60,605 nucleotides of DNA. It comes from Fidelibacterota bacterium. GTDB lineage: Bacteria; Marinisomatota; Marinisomatia; Marinisomatales; UBA1611. Made by a program: the position numbers and the translations under genes. Where the stretch lies: assembly GCA_002718285.1 (NCBI GenBank), contig PBAR01000025.1, forward strand, positions 18,156 through 78,760. Reading direction: 5' to 3'. Shown piece after piece: positions 15,282-24,026 of the stretch; the stretch's first letter is position 1, and every line of letters begins with the position of its first letter. The notes below the pieces were generated by a model, which was not told the DNA's origin, ran no database searches, and worked only from the letters and a program-made list of their open reading frames with translations.

Positions 15282-16454
15282 TTGAAAAAAATCTACTATT
15301 TAATATTATTGTCACTATCATTTTCACAAGGTTTTAAACCTCCAAATCTCAAAATTGAAGAATTGAGAACAATTCTTCAGACTGCTTCCAGAAATAATCA
15401 ACGTGTTCTTGTAGATGATTTTACCGGTGCTGATTACTGTCCTTATTGTGGTTATGGTAGCTTTGCAATATCTGATATGTTGGACGAATTTCCCGGGACT
15501 TTGATCAGTCTACAATGGCATTTGGATGCATATACAGCAGATACTTCAGATCTGGATGACTGTATTTATAATGGCATAGTTGGTGATTGCTTCAATGCCC
15601 GTGGGGGGCTTTACGGATGGAATGATACTATAACGGGAGTACCCTTTGAAGTTTTCAACGGTTCTGAAGTTATAGTTGGTGCGAATTCAGAACAATCCGC
15701 ATACAATAATTATACTTCAATCTATCAGAATATTGTTGGCATTGATACACCTTACGAGATAACAATTAGTGGTTCTAAGGATAGTAATAATGTTGATTAT
15801 GATATTGTTGTTTCTTTAAATGAAGATGTGCATAATACCAATGAAAAAGTGCATATTTTTATCGTTGAAGATAATATAATGACACCATGGTACATATGGG
15901 AGTGGATAGACCACAATGCAAGGAATGTGGTTCGCGAATGGATTGTTGCAGGAGATTTGATAATTACTTCTACAGGGGATTCACAGATATTTTCTGGTTC
16001 ATTTATAATTAATGGAGATGCTTGGAATCCAGACAGTATTAAAATTATTGCAGCAGTACAAAATAATTATAATTCGGAAGTATATCAGGTCCAGGAGATT
16101 TTTATAAATAATCTTGATCCAGATCCAGATCAAGATGGAATACTTAGTCAAAATGATAACTGTATTTTGGTTTATAATCCTGATCAGGATGATATTGACA
16201 GTGATGGGATGGGAGATGCATGTGACCCATGCGATAATGAAAATATCTGGGTTTTTGGGAATATTAATGGAGATATGAATCCCGATTCAACTGTATCTAT
16301 TGATGTTTTTGATGTTTTATCTTTGTCAGATCTTTTACTTATCGTAAACCAAGAAGGTTGTGCATACCAAATAGGTGATATTTCTGGAGATGAAATAGTG
16401 AACAATATTGATATTAGTAGACTTGCTTTAATGATTCTGGAAGGATCAATCTAG
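15282..16454 (+). CDS. Secreted Omp28-like thioredoxin-fold protein with TSP3 and dockerin-like C-terminus
   Basis: 390 residues, TTG start then a signal peptide MKKIYYLILLSLSFSQG. Residues ~35-140 are thioredoxin-like with CPYC at 53-56, as in Omp28-type outer-membrane proteins. A beta-rich domain follows. The C-terminus has calcium-type repeats: DQDGILSQNDNC and DSDGMGDACDPC (thrombospondin type 3), then GNINGDMNPDSTVSIDVFDV and GDISGDEIVNNIDIS (dockerin-like pair). A CPYC pair outside the cytoplasm suggests disulfide chemistry or simply structure. It follows the lipoprotein operon by 160 bases and has no T9SS tail. Specific role unknown. Confidence 0.72.
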   Translation: MKKIYYLILLSLSFSQGFKPPNLKIEELRTILQTASRNNQRVLVDDFTGADYCPYCGYGSFAISDMLDEFPGTLISLQWHLDAYTADTSDLDDCIYNGIVGDCFNARGGLYGWNDTITGVPFEVFNGSEVIVGANSEQSAYNNYTSIYQNIVGIDTPYEITISGSKDSNNVDYDIVVSLNEDVHNTNEKVHIFIVEDNIMTPWYIWEWIDHNARNVVREWIVAGDLIITSTGDSQIFSGSFIINGDAWNPDSIKIIAAVQNNYNSEVYQVQEIFINNLDPDPDQDGILSQNDNCILVYNPDQDDIDSDGMGDACDPCDNENIWVFGNINGDMNPDSTVSIDVFDVLSLSDLLLIVNQEGCAYQIGDISGDEIVNNIDISRLALMILEGSI

Positions 16455-16561
16455 TTAGTTCTATTTATATTACTTGCTAGAATAATAACAGCATGGGTTG
16501 CAAAGATCTTTTTTTATTTGATAATAAAATTTTTCGAAAATAATATTAGATAATTATCATT

Positions 16562-17164
16562 ATGAATGAAATACTAAAAAATATCTATACGTGGTCAGTA
16601 TATTCCAAAGAGAAGAAAATAAATTTTAACGGTTATTTTCTTTATTCTGAAGATTCGACATTTCCAAATGTAGTTATTGATCCTCCTTATCTAAATCGCT
16701 CAGATCTTCAATTATTTGACTCCTTAGGTTCTGTACAGCATATTATTATTACCAACCGGAATCATGTTCGATGGAGTATTGAGCTAAAAGAAAAATGTAA
16801 TGCAAAGATCAGTATTAATTTAGAAGATAAAAATAAAGATACTTTAATTGCGGATAATTATTTTAATCATGATGAATTACTTTTTGGTTTTTTAAAAACT
16901 ATAGTTGTTCCTGATAATAAATCTCCTGGAGAGACCGCACTATATTGGGATGAAAGAAATATCCTCTTTTTGGGTGATGCTTTAATTGGGAAGCCGTCTG
17001 GAAGTGTATCTTTACTGCCACCAGAAAAATATAGCGATATAAAGAGAGCAAAAAAAGGTCTTCATGTTTTAGATAAATTAGATTTTGATAGTGTTTTAAT
17101 GGCAGATGGTGATCCAATACTTGCTCAAGGAAAAAAAATCATTAATGAATTCTTAATCAATTAG
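16562..17164 (+). CDS. Divergent metallo-beta-lactamase-fold protein lacking the metal motif
   Basis: 200 residues. The MBL order is visible (N-terminal strands with NFNGYFLYSE and NVVIDPPYL, IIITNRNHVRWSIEL, SPGETALYWDERNILFLGDALIG, then LMADGDPILAQGKKIINEFL). The canonical HxHxDH is replaced by NRNHVR, the GHT histidine by PGE, and the last histidine by DGD. It is therefore probably metal-free or metal-altered and not a standard hydrolase. It lies 62 bases upstream of an intact MBL-fold persulfide dioxygenase gene in the same direction. Confidence 0.6.
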   Translation: MNEILKNIYTWSVYSKEKKINFNGYFLYSEDSTFPNVVIDPPYLNRSDLQLFDSLGSVQHIIITNRNHVRWSIELKEKCNAKISINLEDKNKDTLIADNYFNHDELLFGFLKTIVVPDNKSPGETALYWDERNILFLGDALIGKPSGSVSLLPPEKYSDIKRAKKGLHVLDKLDFDSVLMADGDPILAQGKKIINEFLIN

Positions 17165-17226
17165 GAAATCAACTGTATTTTAAAAAGAAATATAAAATAA
17201 AATATTTGAAACAATTAAATCACGAT

Positions 17227-17922
17227 ATGAAATCACTATCTCTTAGACAATATTTTGATCGAGAATCATGTACGTATACTTATTTTATTTTTAATGACAA
17301 AGGAAAAGAATGTATTATTATAGATCCAGTAATGGAGCAAATTGACCGCGACTTAGAAAACATAAAAAGATTAAAACTAAGGTTGACTGGAATTTTAGAA
17401 ACTCATGTGCACGCTGATCATATTACGGGAGCCTATACAATCAGGGAAAAAATGGGAGCACCTATTTACTACGGTTCGCATTCAGGAGTAAAAGGATCTG
17501 ATTATTTATTAGAAGACGGTGATTCCATTCAGCTTGGTCCATATGAAGTTTTAACAATACATACTCCTGGGCATACGAAAGGTTCTGTATCATATTACTG
17601 TAGTGGCATGTTGTTTACAGGGGATACTTTGTTTATTGGTAGTACAGGTAGAACAGATTTTCAAGGAGGAGATCCTGGTATTTTGTTCGATAGTATAAAG
17701 AATAAATTATTTGTGTATCCCGATGAGACCAAAGTTTATCCCGCTCATGATTACTCGGGGGTAATGTTTTCAACTATAGGTGAGGAAAAACGATGGAATC
17801 AGAATGTAGGGAAGGGTATGACTAGAGAAAAATTTATTCAATCTGAAAAAGAAAAAAATAGATCGTACCCAAAAAAATTTGATATTGCAGTCCCTGCAAA
17901 TTTGAAATGTGGGAAAAAATAG
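17227..17922 (+). CDS. MBL-fold persulfide dioxygenase (ETHE1-like)
   Basis: 231 residues from ATG 17227 (an in-frame TTG at 17206 is less likely). Metal ligands intact: THVHADH at 59-65, GHTKGS with His116, GDT with Asp133, and PAHDYSG with His174. The mononuclear-iron ETHE1 pattern is shown by the GSTGRTDFQGGD block and the RWNQNVGKGMTREKF C-terminus. ETHE1-type enzymes oxidise glutathione persulfide to sulfite and glutathione with O2. The glutathione S-transferase two genes downstream fits a thiol/persulfide theme. The next gene begins 7 bases after the stop. A glyoxalase II role is less likely given these blocks. Confidence 0.82.
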   Translation: MKSLSLRQYFDRESCTYTYFIFNDKGKECIIIDPVMEQIDRDLENIKRLKLRLTGILETHVHADHITGAYTIREKMGAPIYYGSHSGVKGSDYLLEDGDSIQLGPYEVLTIHTPGHTKGSVSYYCSGMLFTGDTLFIGSTGRTDFQGGDPGILFDSIKNKLFVYPDETKVYPAHDYSGVMFSTIGEEKRWNQNVGKGMTREKFIQSEKEKNRSYPKKFDIAVPANLKCGKK

Positions 17923-17929
17923 AAATTAA

Positions 17930-18844
17930 GTGCGCGTTTTATCCTTAATTGCAAGTAGTACCGAAATCGTTTATGCTTTAGGTTGTGGAGACCAATTGGT
18001 TGGTCGCTCACATGAATGTGATTTTCCTAAAGAGGTGTTGGAATTGCCATATTGTACAGAGCCAAGATTTAATACAAATGGAACTAGCAGACAAATAGAT
18101 GAAAGAGTTAAATCAGTTTTGCAGCAAGCATTATCGGTATATAAGATAGATGAGCATAAGCTGTCTGAGTTAAACCCGGACTTGATTATTACCCAATCCC
18201 AGTGCGATGTATGTGCTGTGAGTTTTTCTGATGTTAAATCAGCAGTAAATAAATTACTTGGTAAAAAACCAAATATCTTATCTTTGGAACCAAATCAGTT
18301 AAGTGATATTTACAATGATATAAATAAAGTAGCTTTATCTTTGGATGTTGAGGATAAAGGAAAATTAGTTACTAATAAAATGGAAAACAGAATTAATAGT
18401 TTGATTAGTCTAGTTAAGGATAATGATAAAAAATCCGTGATTTGTATTGAATGGATTGACCCATTGATGGCAGCAGGTAATTGGGTCCCAGAATTGATAG
18501 AAATAGCTGGAGGAATTAATTTATTCGGACAAAAAGGAATGCATTCACCTTGGATGGAATTTGAAGAACTCTTTAATAAAGATCCTGATATTATAATTGT
18601 TATGCCATGTGGATATAATATAGAAAAATGTGAATTAGAAATGGATAAATTAAAATCCAATCCCCGATGGGAAGATCTTAGAGCTGTACGGGACCAAAAT
18701 GTTTTTTTAACTGACGGAAATCAATTTTTTAATAGGCCTGGTCCGCGCTTGATTGATAGCATAGAGATATTGATTGAAATTATCCATGAAAAGAAATATA
18801 ATTTTAACCATGAAAATAGTGGGTGGAAAAAATTTGAATCCTAA
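17930..18844 (+). CDS. Cobalamin-binding-type periplasmic-fold protein (BtuF-like), no signal peptide
   Basis: 304 residues, GTG start 7 bases after the ETHE1-like gene. Starts directly at the binding fold (LSLIASSTEIVYALGCGDQLVGRSHECDFP), with SELNPDLIITQSQCDVCAVS and DPDIIIVMPCGYN, matching the cobalamin/Fe-type ABC substrate-binding superfamily (PF01497). There is no signal sequence, so it may be cytoplasmic; such signal-less BtuF homologues are widespread in bacteria. No permease or ATPase gene is adjacent. Ligand unproven. Confidence 0.75.
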   Translation: MRVLSLIASSTEIVYALGCGDQLVGRSHECDFPKEVLELPYCTEPRFNTNGTSRQIDERVKSVLQQALSVYKIDEHKLSELNPDLIITQSQCDVCAVSFSDVKSAVNKLLGKKPNILSLEPNQLSDIYNDINKVALSLDVEDKGKLVTNKMENRINSLISLVKDNDKKSVICIEWIDPLMAAGNWVPELIEIAGGINLFGQKGMHSPWMEFEELFNKDPDIIIVMPCGYNIEKCELEMDKLKSNPRWEDLRAVRDQNVFLTDGNQFFNRPGPRLIDSIEILIEIIHEKKYNFNHENSGWKKFES

Positions 18845-18926
18845 AGTATTATTAACAACAATAACAGGTTCATAGATAAATAATCATTTTTTAACCTTCA
18901 CAATTAGTTTAAAAATTTAGGTAAAT

Positions 18927-19562
18927 ATGACTTATCCAATATTATATACATTCAGACGTTGACCTTATGCAATAAGAGCCAGGATGGTTCTTGCACATAT
19001 GAATATATCAGTTGAATTGAGGGAAATCTTACTTAGAGATCGACCGCAATCGCTCTCTGATATTTCTCCTAAAGCTACCGTCCCCGTCCTTCAGCTAAAA
19101 GATGGAAACATTATTGATGAAAGTATAGATATTATGCTCTGGGCACTAAAACAGGGCAAGCAAAGTTGGTATAATGATAATATTGAGGAGCAAGATAATT
19201 TAATTTTTAATAATGACTTCCAGTTTAAGAATTGGTTAGATCGGTATAAATATCATATTCGCTACCCAGAGTTCCCTAGAGAATTCTATCGTAAAAAATG
19301 CTCTGAAACAGTATCTGATTATGAAAATAAATTAAAAATCAATAAATATATTTTAGGTGAATTATGTTGTTTAGCTGATGTTGCAATATTTCCATTTATA
19401 AGACAATTTGCTAATGTAGATAGAGAGTGGTTTTCCAACGAGTATCCCAATTTAGATAATTGGTTAATTAATTGGATTGAAAGTACTCTTTTTAAATCAA
19501 TAATGGATAAATACAAACAGTGGAAACCAGAACATAAACCATTAATTATTAATTTTACATAA
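18927..19562 (+). CDS. Glutathione S-transferase family protein, probable selenoprotein (TGA = Sec12)
   Basis: From ATG 18927 the frame reads MTYPILYTFRR, then TGA at 18960-18962, then PYAIRARMVLAHMNISVELREI and on to TAA 19560-19562 (211 residues counting Sec12). Homologous GSTs of this type have Cys in the motif FRRCPYA-IRAR, so the stop falls exactly on the active-site cysteine. The thioredoxin-fold half continues with ATVPVLQLKDG and DESIDIMLWAL (glutathione-binding loop), and the rest is the helical GST C-domain. A SECIS-like hairpin starts just after the TGA (separate entry). A caller starting at ATG 18984 would truncate the catalytic N-terminus. The SelO gene starts at the very next base. 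A simple nonsense mutation is the alternative. Confidence 0.85.
18960..18995 (+). promoter_or_regulatory. Bacterial SECIS element (selenocysteine insertion) with UGA codon
   Basis: UGA at 18960-18962. Upper stem AAGAGCC (18974-18980) pairs with GGUUCUU (18986-18992), 7 bp including one G-U, closing a 5-base loop AGGAU (18981-18985) with G at loop position 2. A lower stem UGC (18968-18970) pairs with GCA (18993-18995) across a 3-base bulge. The loop begins 18 bases after the UGA. These values fall in the published bacterial SECIS range (loop 16-37 bases from UGA, a G among the first two loop bases), as I recall it. Confidence 0.8.
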
Positions 19563-21059
19563 ATGGGGAATATTCGACAACAACCGGTTTTATTTAATTT
19601 TGATAATACCTATTCAAATCTCCCAAAAGAGTTCTATAGAAAAGTTGTACCTACACGAGTTCCTGAGCCTAAGTTGATTAAACTTAATGAAGAACTAATC
19701 GATGAGTTAGGACTCGATAAAAATGATTTAAATTCAAAAACTGGTGTTGATGTTCTGTCGGGAAATATGGTTCCCCATGGTGCTGAACCACTTTCCATGG
19801 CTTATGCTGGTCACCAATTTGGTTCCTGGGTACCTGTGTTGGGAGATGGTCGCGCAATATTATTAGGAGAAATTATTTCTCCAAACGGAATTCGCCATGA
19901 TATTCAACTTAAAGGTTCAGGCCCAACACCGTTTTCTAGAGGTGGAGATGGTAAAGCAGTGCTGGGACCAATTTTACGTGAATATATTTTAAGTGAGAGT
20001 ATGCATGCCCTTGGTATCCCGACAACCAGAACCCTATCAGCAATGCTTACTGGAGAAACAATTTTTCGAGAATTGCCTATGCCTGGTGCTATTCTTACCA
20101 GAGTTTCGAAAAGCCATGTCAGAATAGGAACTTTTGAGTATTTCTTTGCAAAGAACGATATAGATAGTGTTCGGTCACTTGCTGATTATATTATTAATAG
20201 ACATTACTCTGAAGCTTTAAAATCAAATAATCCTTATAAACAGTTACTTCTTTTGGTAACTGAAAGACAAGCAGAGCTAATTGCTAAATGGATGCTTTTT
20301 GGCTTTATACACGGAGTAATGAATACTGATAATATGCAAATTGCAGGAGAGACTATTGATTATGGTCCATGCGCATTTTTGGATACTTATAATCCTGGAA
20401 AAGTTTATAGTTCGATAGATCATGGAGGAAGATATTCTTTTGGAAATCAACCAGGAATTGCTCAATGGAATCTTGGATGCTTTGCACAAACTATTTTACC
20501 CTTGATACACCAATCAAAGGATACAGCATATCAACAAGCTAAAGAAATAATCGATAGTTTTCCATCTTCCTATCAAGAAAAATTAAATTTAGGTATACTG
20601 CAAAAATTAGGATTGACAATTGAAATGCATAACGATATGAAACTTGTAAAAGATTTATTAAACATTATGGCTGACGGAAAAGCGGATTTCACGCTTACAT
20701 TTAGACGATTAAGTGAAGTGAAAAACACAAGTTCGGATTCTGATGGATCAATTCGGTCGTTATTTAGCATACCGCATGTATTTGATGAATGGATGAAGCG
20801 CTGGCGCAAAAGATTAATATCAGAAAATATTAACGAACAGGAACGGAAAAATAAAATGAAAGCAGTAAACCCTGCATTTATTCCTCGAAATCATTTAGTA
20901 GAAAAAGCAATTAAAGATGCACTTGATAAAGATTTTAAATTTTTTGAGGTTTTATTAGAAGCATGTACAAATCCTTTTCGATCTCAAACACAATATAAAC
21001 AGCTAATGCAACCTCCTCTTCCCGATCAGGAGATACACCAAACCTTTTGTGGTACATAA
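19563..21059 (+). CDS. selO: SelO / YdiU family protein adenylyltransferase
   Basis: 498 residues, full length. Pseudokinase-fold AMPylase: DIQLKGSGPTPFSRGGDGKAVLGPILREY contains the nucleotide Lys and helix Glu (split here by description, near residues 118-145); HGVMNTDNM and IDYGP carry the Asp/Asn/Asp metal and catalytic residues; RAILLGE precedes them. It transfers AMP from ATP to Ser/Thr/Tyr of target proteins. The C-terminus is TFCGT, so the position that is selenocysteine in animal SelO is cysteine here. It begins at the base after the GST stop, so the two are one transcriptional unit. SelO has been linked in the literature to glutathionylation and redox control. Confidence 0.93.
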   Translation: MGNIRQQPVLFNFDNTYSNLPKEFYRKVVPTRVPEPKLIKLNEELIDELGLDKNDLNSKTGVDVLSGNMVPHGAEPLSMAYAGHQFGSWVPVLGDGRAILLGEIISPNGIRHDIQLKGSGPTPFSRGGDGKAVLGPILREYILSESMHALGIPTTRTLSAMLTGETIFRELPMPGAILTRVSKSHVRIGTFEYFFAKNDIDSVRSLADYIINRHYSEALKSNNPYKQLLLLVTERQAELIAKWMLFGFIHGVMNTDNMQIAGETIDYGPCAFLDTYNPGKVYSSIDHGGRYSFGNQPGIAQWNLGCFAQTILPLIHQSKDTAYQQAKEIIDSFPSSYQEKLNLGILQKLGLTIEMHNDMKLVKDLLNIMADGKADFTLTFRRLSEVKNTSSDSDGSIRSLFSIPHVFDEWMKRWRKRLISENINEQERKNKMKAVNPAFIPRNHLVEKAIKDALDKDFKFFEVLLEACTNPFRSQTQYKQLMQPPLPDQEIHQTFCGT

Positions 21060-21190
21060 ACAAGTTCACATTTTTTGGAATATTAGAAAATATTTTTCTC
21101 TAATACTTAGATTTTCATCTAAATCAAAAAATTTGTTTGAATCAATGTTGTTAAACTATTCTACTTAATTATTTATTAGGATATAATGCT

Positions 21191-23299
21191 TTGTCAGATA
21201 ATTCTCTGAAATTATTTAGGCCATCAAAACCTCTGATGATCTGGGATGGAGAGTGCAATTTCTGTCGAATGTGTGCTGAGAGGTTTAGTTCTTATAAAGA
21301 GAAAAAAGTAGACTTGCTCCCGTATCAGAAGTTGCATGAAAAATATCCCCATGCTCCCAAAAAAGATTACACTTCATCTGTAGTTTTATTTATGCCTACA
21401 GGTGTTGTTTACCACGCTGCCGCCGCAATTTACCGGTTTTTTGCTGAATATCCTCGAAAAGGATGGGCATTTAAGGCTTATCAGCGATTTCGTTGGTTTG
21501 CTACTCTATCTGAATGGGGATATCAGTTTGTAGCAAATCATAGATCGTTTTTCAGAAAGTTAGTTAATCTTTTTTGGGGGAAAAATTTCTTATTTTCAAC
21601 CTACCGAATCAGTGGATGGTTTTTTGGTCGTTTGTTAGGGTTTACAATTTTAGTTTCTTATTTATCTCTTTGGACTCAAGCATCAGGACTAATTGGCCCA
21701 GAAGGTATTATGCCTTTTCAAGAAAATCTTAATCAGGTTCGCAATAATAGTATAAGCGAAATTTCACAAACTGTTTTCTTTATTCGTCCTACTTTATTAT
21801 GGTTTATATCAGGCATTAATGGACTAACCTTTCTATTTATATTGGGTATTTTATCAGCTACCTTATTGATTTTTGGAATTATTCCTCATATTGCGGTTTT
21901 AATAAGTTGGATATCATACCTTTCAATCACAGTGGTTTCCCAACCGTTCTTGAATTTTCAATGGGATTTATTGCTTTTGGAAACTATGCTTTTATCCTTT
22001 TTCTTTTTACCATGGGTAGTTAGAGAAAAAATAAGTTTTCTAGGTGATCCTCATTTCATTGGTCGATTACTGCTTTGGCTATTGTTGTTGAAACTAATGT
22101 TTGAATCTGGTTTAGTAAAATTCACTTACTTTGGAACAAATGGATCAAATACCTGGATAGATTTTACAGCACTAGATTATCATTATTGGACTCAGCCAAT
22201 TCCTTCCTGGCTAAGTTGGTATTTTCACTGGTTGCCAAACTGGTTTGATAAGATATCCCTAATGATTACCTTCTTTGTTGAGTTGGTACTGCCTTTTTTT
22301 ATTGTATTTCCAAGACGCTTTCGAAATATTTCCTCTCTTGGGATTGTATTTCTCCAAATCATGATAATTATCACTGGGAATTATGGATTTTTTAATCTTT
22401 TAACAATAGTTCTTTGTTTAACATTGGTTGATGACCAGACAATTCATAAAAAACTTAAATCATATTTTTTTTATGCTCATTTTAATTATCCAAATGTTTT
22501 TAGGCGATTTTATATTAAAACTATCTTAGGGTTTATAGTATTAGTAATGTTTATAATTACTGGAAGTATTTATTTGAGATTGGACATTGGTGGTAATCGT
22601 ACAAATTTTGTAGATGAATCAATTTCTTCTTCGCCAATAAAAAACACATTACTAAGAGTAGCACAATCTACGCGATCAATGAATTCCTATGGTCTGTTTA
22701 GAGTTATGACAACCGCCCGCCCAGAGATAAATATATCATACAGCGATGATGGGAAAAACTGGAAACCATATATTTTCAAATACAAACCAGTTGAACTCAA
22801 AACGCCACCACGATTCTTTTTCCCGCACATGCCACGTTTAGACTGGCAAATGTGGTTTGAAGCTCTTTATATCGAACAAATAATGAAAACAAAATTTTCA
22901 TTATTTCTCTATAAACGTTTTTTAGAGGTTGTAGCTAAAGGGGATATGAAAATTGATGAATTAAAAATAGAACAATTTTTTTCTATATATGAGCTCCAAG
23001 AGATAAATTCTATGAATGTCATGGAGCGACAGCAAGTAATCAGGAATTTTCAAATGCATATAAACAGATACTTTGATCATTCGTATTGGTTTGTAAGCTT
23101 TTTACGTGCTCTTAGACAGAGTAATCCACATGTTTTAGATCTTCTTTCAGAAAACAATATCCATAAGCAACCAAAAAATATGCGTATTTCTTTAGATTAT
23201 TATAATTTCTCAAACCCAGAACAAAAAAAGAATGGGTATTGGTGGAATAAGGAATATGAAAAACAATTTTCCTTAGATATTAATTTTGAAGATAATTGA
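21191..23299 (+). CDS. DCC thiol-disulfide oxidoreductase domain fused to lipase maturation factor / HTTM-like membrane protein
   Basis: 702 residues, TTG start. Residues ~1-120 are a DUF393/DCC domain with MIWDGECNFCRMCAERF (DGxCxxC motif). From ~140 to ~475 there are many hydrophobic helices in the lipase maturation factor / HTTM arrangement (GPEGIMPF, FLNFQWDLLLLETMLLSFF, LWLLLLKLMFESGLVKFTY). The C-terminal ~220 residues form the beta-rich soluble LMF domain (KPVELKTPPRFFFPHMPRLDWQMWFEALY). Membrane protein with a role in folding or redox maturation of exported enzymes by family inference. Co-directional with selO, 131 bases downstream. Confidence 0.82.
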   Translation: MSDNSLKLFRPSKPLMIWDGECNFCRMCAERFSSYKEKKVDLLPYQKLHEKYPHAPKKDYTSSVVLFMPTGVVYHAAAAIYRFFAEYPRKGWAFKAYQRFRWFATLSEWGYQFVANHRSFFRKLVNLFWGKNFLFSTYRISGWFFGRLLGFTILVSYLSLWTQASGLIGPEGIMPFQENLNQVRNNSISEISQTVFFIRPTLLWFISGINGLTFLFILGILSATLLIFGIIPHIAVLISWISYLSITVVSQPFLNFQWDLLLLETMLLSFFFLPWVVREKISFLGDPHFIGRLLLWLLLLKLMFESGLVKFTYFGTNGSNTWIDFTALDYHYWTQPIPSWLSWYFHWLPNWFDKISLMITFFVELVLPFFIVFPRRFRNISSLGIVFLQIMIIITGNYGFFNLLTIVLCLTLVDDQTIHKKLKSYFFYAHFNYPNVFRRFYIKTILGFIVLVMFIITGSIYLRLDIGGNRTNFVDESISSSPIKNTLLRVAQSTRSMNSYGLFRVMTTARPEINISYSDDGKNWKPYIFKYKPVELKTPPRFFFPHMPRLDWQMWFEALYIEQIMKTKFSLFLYKRFLEVVAKGDMKIDELKIEQFFSIYELQEINSMNVMERQQVIRNFQMHINRYFDHSYWFVSFLRALRQSNPHVLDLLSENNIHKQPKNMRISLDYYNFSNPEQKKNGYWWNKEYEKQFSLDINFEDN

Positions 23300-23328
23300 T
23301 AATTATAAAAAGGATATGAAAAAAATTT

Positions 23329-23991
23329 ATGTCTAGTGATACAATTTTACTTAATAGAGAACTAAGAGAATACCTTTTAAATTTTTCAGTCAAGGAGTCA
23401 GAAATTCTTTATGATCTCCGAAAAGAGACAGAACCTATGGAATATTCTCAGATGCAGATATCCCCAGAGCAAGGTTCATTCATGGCCTTTTTAGTTAGTT
23501 TAATAAATTGTAAAAAAACACTCGAAATAGGTGTATTTACTGGTTACAGTACTCTCGCTGTTGCATTGGCTCTTCCTGAAGATGGATGTGTTACAGCATG
23601 TGATATAAATATTGAATGGACAGATATCGCAAAGAAATATTGGAAACTTGCAAATGTGGAAGATAAAATTGATTTGTGTATCGCACCTGCATTGGAGACA
23701 TTGGATAAACTTATATCTGATGGTTTCTCAAACAGTTACGATTTTTGTTTTATTGATGCTGATAAGACAAACTATTCAAATTATTTTGAAAAATCTTTGG
23801 TATTATTGCGCTCTGGTGGATTGATTGCAGTTGATAATGTTTTATGGAGTGGACGTGTTATTGATGATCAAATTAATGATTCAGATACAAAAGCTATAAG
23901 AGAATTCAATAAATATTTGTATACAGATAAAAGAGTTTCCATTACAATGGTTCCTATTGGAGATGGATTGACATTGGCTCGAAAGCTTTAA
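23329..23991 (+). CDS. Class I SAM-dependent O-methyltransferase (CCoAMT-like)
   Basis: 220 residues. Motifs of the caffeoyl-CoA/catechol O-methyltransferase family: TLEIGVFTGYSTLAVALALP (SAM loop, about residues 64-83), VTACDINIEW, DFCFIDADKTNY (metal-binding Asp) and IAVDNVLWSGRV (Asp-Asn). It transfers a methyl group to hydroxyls of a small phenolic or other acceptor with Mg2+. It starts 29 bases after the LMF gene and ends the redox run. Acceptor unknown. Confidence 0.88.
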   Translation: MSSDTILLNRELREYLLNFSVKESEILYDLRKETEPMEYSQMQISPEQGSFMAFLVSLINCKKTLEIGVFTGYSTLAVALALPEDGCVTACDINIEWTDIAKKYWKLANVEDKIDLCIAPALETLDKLISDGFSNSYDFCFIDADKTNYSNYFEKSLVLLRSGGLIAVDNVLWSGRVIDDQINDSDTKAIREFNKYLYTDKRVSITMVPIGDGLTLARKL

Positions 23992-24026
23992 ATAAAAAGC
24001 TAAGGTTTCTAAGAGATATAAAAGAA

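Noticed and set aside
18984..19562. GST gene starting at ATG 18984
   Set aside because: It would remove the thioredoxin-fold start and the active-site motif; coding similarity clearly continues upstream through TGA 18960 to ATG 18927, with a SECIS-like hairpin.
21083..21122. Two AT-rich inverted repeats after selO (TTAGAAAA..., TTAGAT/ATCTAA)
   Set aside because: Short, AT-only stems without a clear T-tract; expected by chance in DNA of this composition.
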